From assembly GCA_034336665.1 (NCBI GenBank), contig CM067568.1, forward strand, positions 9,197,165 to 9,261,164: a stretch of DNA of 64,000 bases. Direction: 5' to 3'. Both the position numbers and the translations under genes were made by a program. How positions within the stretch are numbered: position 1 is the stretch's first letter; the number at the start of each line of letters is the position of its first letter. The DNA comes from Luscinia megarhynchos (Eukaryota > Chordata > Aves > Passeriformes > Turdidae). Shown one piece after another: positions 1-30,842 of the stretch. The notes below the pieces were generated by a model. It did no database searches and was not told the origin of the DNA. It saw nothing but the letters and a program-made list of their open reading frames with translations.

Positions 1-300
1 GCGAGGGGGCAAGAGACAAAATACCGAGGGTCAAAGCCGCTCTCCGGGCTTGCTCCCCACCGCCACCTCCCCAGCCTGGGAGTGTCCCCCCCTCGGGACA
101 GCCCTGCCCTGGGATGTGGCGGTCGGATCCCCCCGGTCTTACCATCGCACAGCGCTGCGGGACCGCGGGCGGCGGGGAGCGGAGCCGCCTCCGTGCGAGT
201 TCCTGCTATCCCTGTCCGAACCGCGCCGGATGGAGATGCCCTGGATGGAGGCACACCGGGGCGGCTGTCCCTTGGTTTGCACGCTGTCCAGGTTGCCAGC
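1..300. promoter_or_regulatory. Edge of a CpG island
   Basis: The first 300 bases are rich in CpG (clusters around 120-235), in contrast to the next 7 kb. This is probably the 3' shoulder of the DRD4 promoter island, most of which would be left of the window. On the minus strand there is a good splice-donor match (ATG then GTAAGA) at about 153-148, so a divergent minus-strand transcript could also start here. Confidence 0.4.
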
Positions 301-3300
301 AAATGCATAGGAAGAGACAGGTGCAGTGCTCTGTTTGGCATAAAGTGAGAAGATCTTGGTGATAAAGGGAGATCTTTAGCCAGGAAACAACTTTCCATGT
401 TGGCTGAGAAGGAGAAGCTGTCTTTTCCAGGAGCTGGATGGGATTTGGTCACCCTGCACCAAGGTGGCTTTAGTTGACAGGTTGTTGATTGGCACAGCTT
501 GAGCCAACATGTAGTGGCAGTCGTGGAGAGCCAGCTCAGGGACTTGGGGCAGAGTTGCTGTTCACTCCCAAAACATATTCACCCCCAAGATTGTGACAGC
601 TGAGGGAAAGAACAACAGGCACTGCTGAGGTTGAGTGGTTCTCTCTGTAACATTTACTGCCAGGGATGAATACACCCTTGGGCTTTCAGGGGCATGTTTT
701 AGAACCTGTTAGTACCAGCTGGTGGCCCTTCCCTGCTCAAGAGGATGAAAACATTCCACTGGGCCAAATGGCAGGTGTTTTGGTGGTAGCTGGTACTGTG
801 GATCTTCTTCCCAGCTGTGGAAGAGCATCTCCCCTCTTGCCCTCTCTTGCAAGGCATGCGGAGCACCCCATGGCTCAGCAGGCCCTGACTGTGCAGGCCT
901 GTCCTCCACTAAGCAAGGCAGACTGCAGATTAGAGCTTAGAATGGTCTCTACCTCATCCTAGGATTTTGCAGGACATTGTGACCTCTCTGGAGACAGGTA
1001 TTGTGGAACAGCAGGTTCATCTGGGGACCGATGAGAAGAACAGTGAAGAACGGGAGCATTAGGTCCTGTCTTTTTCCACTGTGCTCTTGGTTTAGGCGGA
1101 TTTGCTTTTCTGTCATTTCTTCCATTCTGCTGGTTAGAAAGGCACATTCTTCATCATTCTTCTCAGCTGCTTTTTGCTAATTGAGATCCCTTTTCTTCCT
1201 TCCTCTTTCTGTTGTCTCTCAATGCCTTCAGTCCCCAGGTCTCTCTGTGGGCAGTCACCAATACCAGAGTGGTTTCCTTTTGCCTGCAGGTGGGAGTTTT
1301 GCTGGAATCTATAAAATACCTGTTCAAGTATTCGGGGGTACCTCTGAAAATTCTTCCAATGGGGCAGGAGTATTGTGGGACTTTCCTTGAATACCACAGA
1401 TATTCCACAAGTTCTGGATTCTCAGGTAACGAGTATTCATACCTGTATGAGCTTTAAAAACTGGGGCTGTCCAACTTGTGGTGACACTTGGTATGTTAAT
1501 TTCCATGGCTGTCCATAAATATCAGTTCTGTGAGGGAATTATTCCATGTCTCTGCTCCCAGGATATTAAACACAGGGAGTGAAGGTGCTGTATGACAGAA
1601 GTCTTTCCCTCTCGTCCTCTGCACCTCCTGCAGCCAGGCAGGCATTCAGAGGCACAAAACAGCACAGGCCCCAGGATTTGTACTCCTGGCACTCGGAGAG
1701 AATGCATGGAGCAGGTGTGGGAAGTGCTGATCAGGTACAGAGAGAGAGAAAGAGAGCACTGTGCAGCAGTCACAGCCCCCTCGAGAAGGCAGTAGGTCTC
1801 TGATGTGTAGAGCAACTCCAGCTCCAGTGTTGCAGCAGTTCCCATTCCATGCCTGGAAGCTACTCTGTGGGCTCAAAGTCTGCAGATGACCATGTTCATT
1901 TTAATTGTCTCCTATACGCTGGTGCAGGATTTCCAGCTTGTTTTGTTCTGAAATAAGATAAGGAAAAGGGAGAGTAACTACTGAATCTACGCCAGAGGAC
2001 AGAATTTTTGTGGTTTCTTTTCTTTGGTTTTTTTTTTTCCCTGGAGGTAAAACTCAGAATTAGGTGTTGGGATGCAGGATGCAGGGTATAGTGATTACTC
2101 TTTAAAACTAGCTTGGTTTCAGCTTGCACTCAGTACCAAACATCATAGCCACTGAAGATATGGCCTGGACAGTCATGAATGTTCACCTCAACCTTCATTC
2201 TTGGTGTGGGATTTTTGTTTTCTTGTTTTAAACTTTAGTACAACACAGTAAAGGTGGACTCCCACTACTGGAAAATTCAAAAACCAGCTGAGGTGGTGGG
2301 TTTTTGCTTTTTTAGCAAGAACAGAACAATAAACGGAGAATTTTTTAATTCAGCAGAAACTTGCTCACCTTGTGCTGTTTTCATGTGAGGTGGCATCTTG
2401 TGTTCCAGTTTTGGAAACATTCCTCCAAGACGACAGCAGGAGAGACTTAACTTTTGAGGTGACATCTGACATCCTCACAAACAACAGATCTCCTCCAAGC
2501 CCCAGTGGGGATGGGATTCCTTCCTGTGGGATGTGGATGGTTCTTTGCTGCCATTCACAGAAGCTGGAGCACAGTGGGAGAGTCCTTGATCTTGGCTTTT
2601 ATTTCTGGTTGTTAAGAAAGCTCATTTCAGACACTGGCAGCAATTACGGACACACACTCTCTTTCCACTGGAGTCATCCAAATATAGAACAAAGACATGT
2701 TCCAATGTTTTCCAGTTGTAATTACCACACAGCTGCCTGCCTTGGGGGACAGAAGGCAGTTTCCTTCCTGCTTGCTTGGGAATCTCAGGTCTTAGGAGTA
2801 TCATGGGGAGAGCTAATGGTAACTTCCTGGGAAGTTGCACTACTCTTCTGCCAGCCCTGGCTTTCTGATGATGAGTGTGTCAAGTGTTTCCCAATAATCA
2901 ATCCGGTGCCAGAAAGGCAGGGATGATGGGAAGCAAGGGGGAAGGAGGCAGCCTGGGGCACTCCCAGGAATTACCTGTTACTCCTGAGGAGCAAAGTTCT
3001 GCTTTCATGTGAAGAGAGGACAGGAAAAGATCCCAGAGAATGCTTGAAGCACTGGTATCACTGAAACAGAGGTTACCTGAAGGAGCAGAACTATGGTGGT
3101 GTGGAGTTACTGCAGGATATCACTTGGCTTTGGGTGGCTTTGGGAGGGAGCTGCATGGCTCCAAAGGCTTACCTTGTGTATATCTGCTTCCTCTTCCCAG
3201 AGACTGTGACAATGGCAGGAGTCCCAAAGATTCTGGGATACTTGCAGGATACCATTCTCATTTAGTGGAGGCATCCCAGCAATTAGGGCAGGCACCAGTA

Positions 3301-5599
3301 CAAGCTCCACACATGGACTGTGCTGTGGAGCACACCTGTACCTGTACCTGCTGCTCCTGTGATCAGCTCTCTGCTAATCCCTGCCGAGCAGCAGAGCTGT
3401 GGAACAGGCCTGAGCCAGGAAGCTGCTGGCAGGAGCTGAGGGTGTTGGTTATGTAAACATCTTTGCCACTAAGACCTGTGTAAGTGATTATGGAAAAGAG
3501 GAAATGGTTTGAGCAGATTTGCATGTTTACCTGGCTCCTACTCCAGGTCAGGGAAGATGAGTGTTCCCAGCAGGCACAATAACAGAACAGCCAGTAAAAA
3601 CCACATAAGCTATCTTCTTACCTTGATGAGGGTGATGGGTTCTGCCTAAAACTTTCAGGGTGCCACTGGTTTGGTATCAAAACATCTATTTTCTTGTAGT
3701 ATTTTCTGTGTCTGTGATGCAGCTCCTCTAGTGAGAGGCCAGACCTCTACCTTCTCCAAATTTCCCCTGGCTCTCTGTGAATGGATGTCAGCTTGTTTGC
3801 AGCAGGATTTGGGATTAGTCTTTCCTAGAATGTTACAGTTTTAGTGGAAATAGATGTTATTCTGGGCCTGGCAGATGTCTGAGCCACACAAAATACTGGG
3901 GAGGTGAGATAGGCCAGCAATTACAAAACAGTGCTTTTTCAGATACCAGTAACTGGGGAGAGGTGTCTTGGAATTCTTGGTCCTCACAATGTCTCAGGTG
4001 GATGATCAGGCTTGCTCATGATCTCTGAAAAACCTTGACCTCAATGATTTAAGTTAAGAAACAGCATCAGAGCAGACATGAGGCACTTCTGTCTTATGTC
4101 CCACTCCCTCTTCTTCCTCTCCCCTTGCAGGCTGCATTGTGTATTCTGAGGACTGTGACAGTTGTCACAACTCATGATGAAAAGCCCCAAGACAGCTTCT
4201 AGTGGACATGGGGACAATTCTTTGGCTCTCATGCTGAACTTTGCCCACTGGCAAGAACTATTCCTCTTCCAATTCATTCCACAGCCTTCTTACTCCATGC
4301 CATATCTTTGAGCCATGGCTGCACTGAGGTAGATGCTTGTTCAAAGCTGGGCATCTCCTAATTCCCTTTCAGGCTCCTGCTGTTCCCTGCATGTGGCAGG
4401 ACTGAGACAAGAGCTGGTATCAGTGGAAATAGGACTAAAACCTTTGACTCTGTCCTGGCTCCTGCCCTCAGGTGCTCTTCTGGCATCAGGCTGGTTTAGA
4501 AGGCAGAATTTTCCTTACAAATCAGCTGTGCTTAGGAATAAGGATACTAGAACAGGCTGACTAGGAAGGCAGCAGCAAGGGTGCTTAAGAAGCCAAGTCT
4601 GTCTCCTGCCATCCATCGTCCTGTGAAACCTTCTGCATGGTATTCTGGAAAAGTGGAGAGCCCAAAGAGCCGCTGAAGGTGCAGTTGCTCTGGAGCACTT
4701 CTTAAAGGAAGCTGTTTGTGATCCCTAAATCTTAACACTGTGTACCTTGATGGGTAATCTGCTGCAGCCTCCTGGAATTAGGTACTCCTTAATCACATGG
4801 CCCAGCAAAGCCTCTTATCCAAAGTTACTCCCCCATCAGAGGGGTCCTTGGCACGTTTTGCCAAAGTGGGCAGGTGACAAACACCATAGAATGGGAAGTT
4901 CTCTCCTAGCACCTTCCTCAAAGCCAGAGTCTTGGGAGTTGGTAGGGAAAGGGAAGGGTTTATAGCATTTTCCAACTTTAATTTCACATGATTCAAAGGT
5001 GCTGCAGCCCAAGAACTCTTGTCCTTTTCAGAATCAATTAGTTCTCCCAAATCACAAATAGGTTTGGAAACTGTAGCCCAAAATCAAATTTTCTCTCTCA
5101 TAAGCTGAACTCAACCTGATGAGATCCCCGTGAGCTTGGCAGAAATTTGGTTTTTGATGATTCAGATGCCAAATTCAGTTTGGCGTTTCTGCATTGTGCT
5201 AGAGAAGAGGCTGAATGAAGCACTCACATCTGACTCCAGAGCTCCCCTGGAGGTATCTCAAGGAGATGCTGTACAAAAATAGCAAGACAGTTACTTCAGA
5301 GACTTCTTTGGCTTTACAGCACCTCTAATCATAATCCTGTGCTTGACATCATTACTGGGTGATATTAATCCCTGAAGAGCTGCCTGCCCTGTTGCTGGCA
5401 GGGGCTGGGGTTTGGCACCTTCCTGGCATTCTGTGGAGCGTGTTCCCCACGTGGCTCCTCTCTGTGCTGGGATGAGTGAAACCAGAACCTATTGTTTAGC
5501 ACTAGTACAGGAGCAAATCCATACCTGCTTCCTGAAACCTGCAACATTAAAGGGCAGCAACATTACACTCTACGAGCACTGGCTGGCTATTGCTATAGA

Positions 5600-5835
5600 G
5601 AAAAAAGTCCCCGGGATTTATTTATATATATTTTTATGCAGCACATTTTCTATAGATAAAAATATATAGTAGATGATATCTATTAGATGATGCACATTAA
5701 TTGTAGATAAACATACATAGAAAATTAAATATATTACGTGTAGCAGTAGATATACTATAGTGATATTTATCATATATATTTTAATAAAGGCACATAGAGA
5801 GTACAGATAGTGTTTGGTATTTTGCATTATCAAAA
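5600..5835. repeat. AT-rich low-complexity stretch
   Basis: More than 200 bases made almost entirely of A and T with many TATA and ATAT runs. It has no coding capacity beyond a spurious frame. It borders the LTR-like segment on its right. Confidence 0.6.
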
Positions 5836-6310
5836 TAAAGTGTTAGAGTCAGACATGACAAGGTGCCATTGCTACTGAGCACTTTTTTTTCAAGCTTAGG
5901 TGCTAGAAGCAAGAATGTAGATTTAAAGTTTAAAGCAGAGACATTAAGTTAAGTAGAAAAAAGTTTAGCTATAGAGTTTAAAATATAGAAAGAACAAAAG
6001 TAGTTATAAAGGTGACAAAAAGTCTTAAAATAAATCTGTGTGTCAGAACAAGATTGGCTAAGAGTGGTCACACTGTAATTAAACAAAATTTCTTAGTATT
6101 GGATTGGAAGCATAAATATATTTGTTGGCAGTGTTTTATTGGTTAATAAATCCTTAAAAGATCTCGTAACCATAAGTCTTGTGACTTCTAGCTATGCTCT
6201 CCACACCTGTAACAAAAACTCACATTTTCTGTAAAAAACAAGAAAAATAAACCACACTTTCTAAAGCAACTAAAAATCCCATCTCTCTACCTCATTCAGA
6301 AAAAAAAAGA
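5836..6310 (+). mobile_element. Possible solitary LTR of an avian endogenous retrovirus (tentative)
   Basis: An AT-rich, purine-strand-biased segment that starts with TGTTAGAG near 5840, has long A/T/G-only runs, a TATA-like ATAAATATAT near 6112 and an AATAAA-type stretch near 6144, then a C-rich end. This composition resembles the AT-rich LTRs common in songbird genomes. I could not identify matching target-site duplications or a definite CA end, and there is no internal retroviral coding sequence. It could instead be unannotated AT-rich intron. Confidence 0.3.
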
Positions 6311-7443
6311 ATCCCCACAGAATGTTATAACATGGAAACAATAAACCCACACACCCATACTAAAATCATCCTTATTTGTACATTTTATTGGGTTTTTAAC
6401 TGAACCTCTCTCTGCAGAGAGACTCAAAAGATGGTCGAATTCTCCTCACAGTCTCAAACTCAGAGGAAAAATTCCCTGCTGCCCTTGTGGTGACAGCCTG
6501 TTGAGCTTCCTGGTTTACCTGTGCAGATGCAAGCACACTGATAGGTCTCTGCCTGTGCTCAAGGAGCTCCTGGGAATAATGGCACAGGAATGGGATTCAG
6601 GTGACCTATTTCTGTATCAGCCTAAAAAAGTGCTTTAATGTTAAAAGAACAAATTGAGTTTGTACCTGGGTGAGATAAGCGCTCAATTGGAACAAAGTGC
6701 TGCAAGTAGTTTCTGGCTATACAAGCATCAGCCACTGCTGTCCTGCTGCCTGTCCTGTGCTGCTGGCTGAGACATGACTGAGCTGAAAATCACCAAGGAT
6801 GGCAGAGTCACTGCTTCCAGGTGGTTCAGAGCACTGACACTGGTCCCTGCTGCTCTGCCCTGGTGCCTGTGACTGTGGGGAGGGAATCAGAGGTTGTTAC
6901 TCACTGCCTGGGCCTGGTCTCCAGAGGCTGGATTTGTGCTTGGCCTGCCAGGGTGGAACAGTTGTGTAACACAGGGAAACCATTCCCATCGTTTTCATAT
7001 GGGGGTTGGAGTGGCTGGGACACAGAAGTGGAAGAGGAGCTTTGTGCTGTGTCTGTTGCTTGCTTGGGGACTGAACTTGAGATGCTATGCAGCCAATACT
7101 GCCTTGCTGAGCAGATCTTGGGGTCCTGAACTGAACGCTGGAGGAGTTTGGGGGGTACCTGCCCTCACCCAAGGGTGACATGTACAATTCTCTGCCCAGC
7201 ATGACTCACGTGACTGTACTGATAGTCTGAGGGCTCAGTTCTCCAGACAGGCCAGAACCACAAGCCCTGAGCAGGCTGTGGGCTCTGTGGAGGGCTGATT
7301 CTCATATGCAGCTGCCATGGGAGGAGCACTCAGCTTTGGGCTGCTTGTTTGGAGGAAACATGAGTGGCTGAGGCACCCAGGCATGGCCATGTTCCTGTCA
7401 TTTTAAAGGACACAGCACCTGCTGACCCCGGGGATCTTTTCAG

Positions 7444-7556
7444 TTCCAGGGAGGAGTGTGGTCCCTCAGCACGGTGCTGTGCGATGCCCTGATGACCATG
7501 GACGTGATGCTGTGCACGGCCTCCATCTTCAACCTGTGTGCTATCAGCGTGGATCG
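7444..7556 (+). CDS. DRD4: DRD4 exon 2 (TM3)
   Basis: 113 bases. Acceptor TTTTCAG before FQGGVW; donor CG then GTGAGT splits the Arg codon of the DR motif. Encodes the TM3 Cys for the extracellular disulfide and the ligand-binding Asp. Confidence 0.93.
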
Positions 7557-9064
7557 GTGAGTGCCTTCCTGCTCTGGCTGTGCCTGGGCAGCACACTGAT
7601 TCCATAGGCCCTTGCCAGTGTCCCAAGCAGGGAGGATTCTGCCCTCCCTAAGGAGGGAATTCTACCGTAATGTCCTCCACCACCAGGTTTGTCCCATCGG
7701 TGGTGGCCAAGCTGAAATCTCCTTGTGTGACGAGGCAGAGCTGTCCTCTGGCTGTTCTGGTTGTAGCCCAGGCCTTGGCTGTTAGCAAAGTAAATTAATG
7801 GGGGGAAGGACAGTGACAAGGAGCTTGGGGCCCCTCGGTTACATTACCAGTGGTGCCACCACCACACCAGGACTGACTCACCCAGGGCTGTGTTGGCAGG
7901 TTCATTGCTGTCCAAATCCCGCTCAACTACAACCGGCGACAGATCGACCTGCGGCAGCTGATCCTTATATCCACCACCTGGATATTCGCCTTTGCTGTGG
8001 CATCCCCAGTCATATTTGGCCTCAACAACGTCCCAGACCGGGACCCCAGCTTGTGCCAACTGGAGGATGACAACTACATTGTGTATTCCTCCATCTGCTC
8101 CTTCTTCATCCCATGCCCTGTCATGCTGGTTCTGTACTGTGGCATGTTCCAAGGACTCAGGCGCTGGGAAGAAGCCCGGAAGGCCAAGCTGAGAGGCTGC
8201 ATCTACGGAGCCAACAGGAAGCTGTATCACCCCCCAACCTTGATGGAGAGAGAGCAGAGCCGTCTGGGATCACTGGAGTGCAGCCCCTACGGCCGTGCCG
8301 GCATTCCTGGGGAGTGTGGGATGAACAGTGGGATCCAGACTGTGTCCTACCCACACCTCAGGTACCCGCACCCGGGGCACGGGCGCAAGCGGGCCAAGAT
8401 CAACAGCCGGGAGCGCAAGGCCATGCGGGTGCTGCCGGTCGTTGTCGGTGAGTGGCTGCCAGGGACGGCTGGGGAGGGTGGGAATTGTGCCACCTTGTCC
8501 CACCACAGAGCTCAGACTGGCAGGACCTGGGTGAATCCAGAGCAGTGCCAAAAATCACCACCCTTGGGAAAGAACACATGCAGTGTTTATAACCCAACCT
8601 CCCTTCAAGGTGAACCTGTGACTCCCAATAGCTTACATTCAAAGCCAAAGCGACACTAACTGAAGACTTTTCATCAATGCTTAGGACAGGAAAGTCATCC
8701 CAAATTTTTGTCTGGGCATAAGCCCAGCTCCACATGTCAGCACAATTGCTACCTTTTCTCTGAGTGCCTGAGCTGTATCTGTCTTTTTTGGCTCAGGGTT
8801 TGTTAAATTAAAGCCATTTGAACATTCACATCACCTTCTCTCTTTATTATCTTCCTGGCAGGTGCTTTCCTCTTCTGCTGGACACCTTTTTTTGTGGTGC
8901 ACATTACCAGGGGTCTCTGCAAGTCCTGCTCCATCCCCCCTCAAGTCACCAGCACTGTCACTTGGCTGGGCTACGTCAACAGTGCTCTCAACCCTATCAT
9001 CTACACCGTGTTCAACGCTGAGTTCAGGAACTTCTTCCACAAAGTCTTGCACCTCTTCTGCTGA
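7444..9064 (+). CDS. DRD4: Dopamine receptor D4 (exons 2-4, partial: TM3 to C-terminus)
   Basis: A D2-like dopamine receptor that couples to Gi/o at the plasma membrane and lowers cAMP. Coding exons are 7444-7556, 7900-8447 and 8862-9064; all junctions are GT-AG and the frame is kept (864 bases, 287 residues plus stop). Visible landmarks: amine-binding Asp in MDVMLC of TM3 (codon at 7501), DR at the end of TM3, the TM5 serines in [12 protein letters not shown] in TM6, NPIIY in TM7, and a very short tail ending LHLFC, where the last Cys is the usual palmitoylation site. The third intracellular loop is about 90 residues and lacks the proline-rich 16-residue repeats of primate DRD4. The 113-bp second exon has, as I recall it, the size of the mammalian one. 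The exon with the N-terminus and TM1-TM2 is missing from the window. The gene is tail-to-tail with DEAF1, as in mammals. Confidence 0.95.
7900..8447 (+). CDS. DRD4: DRD4 exon 3 (TM4, TM5, third intracellular loop, start of TM6)
   Basis: 548 bases after acceptor TTGGCAG, ending in donor GTGAGT. It covers TM4, the second extracellular loop with its Cys (DPSLCQLE), TM5 and the whole third intracellular loop, and ends at RVLPVVV in TM6. An open frame continues past the donor to 8659, but this is read-through into the intron. Confidence 0.95.
8862..9064 (+). CDS. DRD4: DRD4 exon 4 (TM6, TM7, C-tail)
   Basis: 203 bases after acceptor CCTGGCAG, completing a Gly codon and running through FLFCWTPFF (TM6), [10 protein letters not shown] (TM7) and the short tail to TGA at 9062-9064. 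Confidence 0.95.
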
Positions 9065-9109
9065 GCCCTCCATGCAGAAGGAACCACTGGGTCATTTTTT
9101 GTATAGTTC

Positions 9110-9115
9110 ATTAAA
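9110..9115 (+). terminator. DRD4: DRD4 poly(A) signal (ATTAAA)
   Basis: ATTAAA 46 bases after the stop codon, followed by a T/G-rich stretch (9123-9155) of the kind that binds cleavage factors. This implies a very short 3' UTR. Confidence 0.65.
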
Positions 9116-10861
9116 GATCTATTTCTGTGTCTGGTCTGCTGTCTTTGTTGGTGATGAGGGGAGGATGAGAACAGCTGGCAGCTGAAGGAAGGGGCTCCCC
9201 AGGTCCTCCTAGTAAGATGTTACAGGTGAAGGCCAGTGGATGCAGCTTGAAACTTCTTCCCACTGGAAAGTGCCAAGTGTAGCCACTTCTTTAACACTTG
9301 CTGCTTGATGTGAGCAAGGATGATAGTGATTTCTAATCTTCTGGCTTCTGGGGTGGTATTAAGAGGGCTGTGAGGTGACATAGACATGAGTCTGGGGGGG
9401 AAAAAAGCTTTTCCCAGATGTCCACGTGCCAGACAAGGGTACCAAGCTCATTTCCAGGTGTCCATATGCCAGGTGAGGGTGAATCTACCTATGCAACCTC
9501 CTTTCCCCTTATCCTTGATAATCTTAAACACCAAAACTGATTTCACTCATGTTTAACAAGGGTCTTACAAAGGCACCATAATGTTATTGCTAGTGCTCCA
9601 GAATTTCCTGTGAAGCCAGCCACATGATTCCTGCCAGGAATTGTTTCCAGCCTCAGGAAAAAATCCTTCATATCTTTAGGTGAACCTGCATGCAATGATA
9701 GCCACAGCAGCCAGTGGGACAGGTAATGCTTACTGCTGAGGCTCAGAGGGGAGAAAAAGAACATAGCAGAAAATTAGTCTTCCAAGTAATGATTTGTACA
9801 GGATTGTTGCTTTCCAGGAGGGAATTTGCTTGGAAGCAGAAGAGAAAAGGGATGTTTTGAGTGTTCCTTTGACTAAAAATAGCAAGTGCTCAATTTCTCA
9901 TCAGCAAACAGACTCGATTCCCACGTGATTATAATGTGCATTTCTGAGCTGTTGCTCGCTGGGTTGGGCTACAGCTGCCCCACATGCCAGGGCACCGTGG
10001 GCTTTCCAGAGCTGCTGTTTCAGAGCTGTCTTTGCTGCATCCGAATGCAGGATGCAAGAAACCCTGCAAATGAGCTGTGTTACTGTAGGCTCAATTACGA
10101 CTGTCTTCTCAATTAACTAATTGTATCCAAGTTCTAGACAACAGCATTTAACTGTGAGCAGAAACTATTCCCAAAGTATTACTTTGGGAAGCAGGAATGA
10201 GCATTTTGCTATGGGAATGGGAGGAGTTGCCTGTTTTTTCCTTCCCAGGAGTATCACAGATAGTTTCTGTTCCCATTCTGCCTCAGTTCCTGCTTGGCTT
10301 TTGTTGGAAGCATGGTTCCTTCTGGAAGAGATGCGTGCTGTGGCCACCAGCTCCTTGCCCTTGATGGCACTTCAGTGCTGCCCCCTGCTCAGCTCTGCTT
10401 TAGGAGGAATAACAGCCAGGAAGTAACACTCACCAACTACCACTGACTGTAGGAGCCCTGTCACCTCCCTCCATGGGAGACTCGTGACCCATGCCCCTTG
10501 TGGGCTGGTGTTGCCGGCAAACCCTCCAAAAGGGTGCTTCTGAGAGATCCCACTGAGAGATGGAAAACCAGCTCCTACTGCCTTGGAACACATGGAATGC
10601 AATCTATCAGACCTTTAAGATGCACAGAGGAAGGAATAGATTTGTCAGAAACCTCTAGTCTTTTCCATGGAGTTCACCTTTGAGTCTTTTCAGTGGCATT
10701 TTTGTCTCTTTTTAAGTTGTCCCATAACTCAGGATATAATCTTCTCTGTTTGACAGCATGGGGTTGGGTTGGGTCACTCTGTGGTGCAGGTGACCCTGCC
10801 TGGAGCTGAACAACCATCCTCATCCACCATCACCAAACTGGAGCAAACAAGAGCCAGGACA

Positions 10862-10948
10862 AGTGACCCCTCACAGGGGCTGTGACCCCTCAACCAGAGC
10901 AAACAACAGTGACCCTTTGCAGGGGCTGTGACCCCTAACGGGGGCTAT
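10862..10948. repeat. Short imperfect tandem repeat (GTGACCCCT ... GGGGCT units)
   Basis: Several units built on GTGACCCCT followed by a GGGGCT block recur with diverged spacers. It lies just left of the AACC microsatellite. Confidence 0.5.
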
Positions 10949-10967
10949 GGTTGGAGCTAAAAACAAA

Positions 10968-11011
10968 CCCAACCAACCAACCAACCAACCAACCAACCAA
11001 CCAACCAACCA
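10968..11011. repeat. (AACC)n microsatellite
   Basis: About ten uninterrupted AACC units, likely length-polymorphic. Confidence 0.9.
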
Positions 11012-11446
11012 GAGGCTTGTGTGCCTATCAAGACTCCTCTGAGGTCTCCAACCATAAATAAAGGTTTAGCTTAATTAACAAATAAAAGATTAACTTAATT
11101 TTCAAAGTAATAGATTAATAATCAAATTATTTTTTTTTGTGAACAAAGTAAGTAGTTGCCTAATGGTCAGCACATGTCTAATTAGCAGCTCCTACAGGGC
11201 TGAGCCCCATATCCATGTGTGCTCACCTTGGGCTTGATTCTGACCAGCTGGTTGCTATGAGTGACATTCCCGGCAAGCTGTGGAATGAAGCTGTGCTTCC
11301 CTGTGGAGAAAACACCTCCCAGGTAGACAGGGAGTACAGACACATATGTACTTGTTGGTGCACTCCTCTGTGCAGTTACCTGTACCACAAAGTGCTGCCC
11401 TGGGAATTAAGAGGAACCACTGGGCACACTTGTGCTTTCATTGCAT

Positions 11447-11452
11447 TTTATT
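11447..11452 (-). terminator. DEAF1: Candidate DEAF1 poly(A) signal (AATAAA on minus strand)
   Basis: TTTATT on the plus strand reads AATAAA on the minus strand, about 550 bases past the DEAF1 stop codon. It is the first canonical hexamer I noticed downstream, so it is the likely end of the 3' UTR. Confidence 0.5.
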
Positions 11453-12004
11453 TAACAACATGTTCTTTTTCAACTATATTTAATTGGAGAAGTTCCAATG
11501 TGTTCCAGATTTGCCCAGCACAGAGGGAACACAGGAAAACCAAAAATCCTTTCAATGCCAGACTAAGAACTTGTACTGACTTTGTCAAGGCAATTAAACC
11601 AAAGATTCGTTTCTCTTCTCTAATGAGAGGTAGGGAGGCCCCAGTAGGAGGAAGCACTGGCAGATCTCCTTGCAGCACCTGCTTTAGATCCATCTCAAGA
11701 GAGATGATGAGACTGCTGTAATCCACATGGTGGAGGATCCAGTCACGCAAAGGCAAAGCCTCCCAAAGCCAGTCAAGGCTGGGATGGAAGGGAAAGGGTT
11801 CCAGATGAGGTTTTCACAGTCTCTGTATTATCCAAAGCTTTGGAAGGGGGTTAGGAATAGACAAATGCTGTCACAGTATCAAAAAGTCAATGAAAAATGA
11901 GTCTGCTAGTGAGGAGAGCGCTGTTGGCACGGGACAGACCGTTCCTGCCGGTCGCCGATCCAGCCGGCCCCGCGTATCCATGAACGGCTGCGGAGGTAGA
12001 GTGC

Positions 12005-30714
<18,710 letters not shown>

Positions 30715-30842
30715 GCGCGGGGCCGGGGGGTGGCCGAGCCCGCCCCACCGCCCCCCCGGGCGCGCCTGAGGGGGGGGTTCTGCGGGCGGGGGGGGCCGGC
30801 GAGCCGAGCGGAGCCGAGCCTGCCCGACCGCTAACGAGCGTG

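Larger units (their letters stand above)
1..7443. other. Non-coding region, probable DRD4 intron 1
   Basis: No exon of any recognised protein was found on either strand. The first 300 bases are GC- and CpG-rich and then composition falls to an ordinary intronic level, as expected just inside a first intron behind a CpG-island promoter. The DRD4 exon at 7444 begins in TM3, so its TM1-TM2 exon must lie upstream; I looked for a TM2-like stretch followed by a donor and did not find one. The stretch also holds an AT-rich segment (5600-5835) and an LTR-like segment (5836-6310). That the region is intron 1 is inferred. Confidence 0.55.
9116..11446. other. Intergenic spacer between DRD4 and DEAF1 tails
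   Basis: No coding exon was recognised on either strand. It holds two imperfect copies of a ~22-base unit (about 9417-9438 and 9458-9480), a short GTGACCCCT-based tandem repeat (10862-10948) and an AACC microsatellite. Confidence 0.6.

Noticed and set aside
2372..2926. A 184-codon plus-strand frame
   Set aside because: No splice or codon signal, no recognised similarity, and ordinary intronic composition.
7997..8659. A 220-codon frame taken as an intronless DRD4 fragment
   Set aside because: The frame is the DRD4 exon 3 frame, but it runs past a consensus donor at 8448; the sequence resumes correctly at 8862, so the tail to 8659 is intron.
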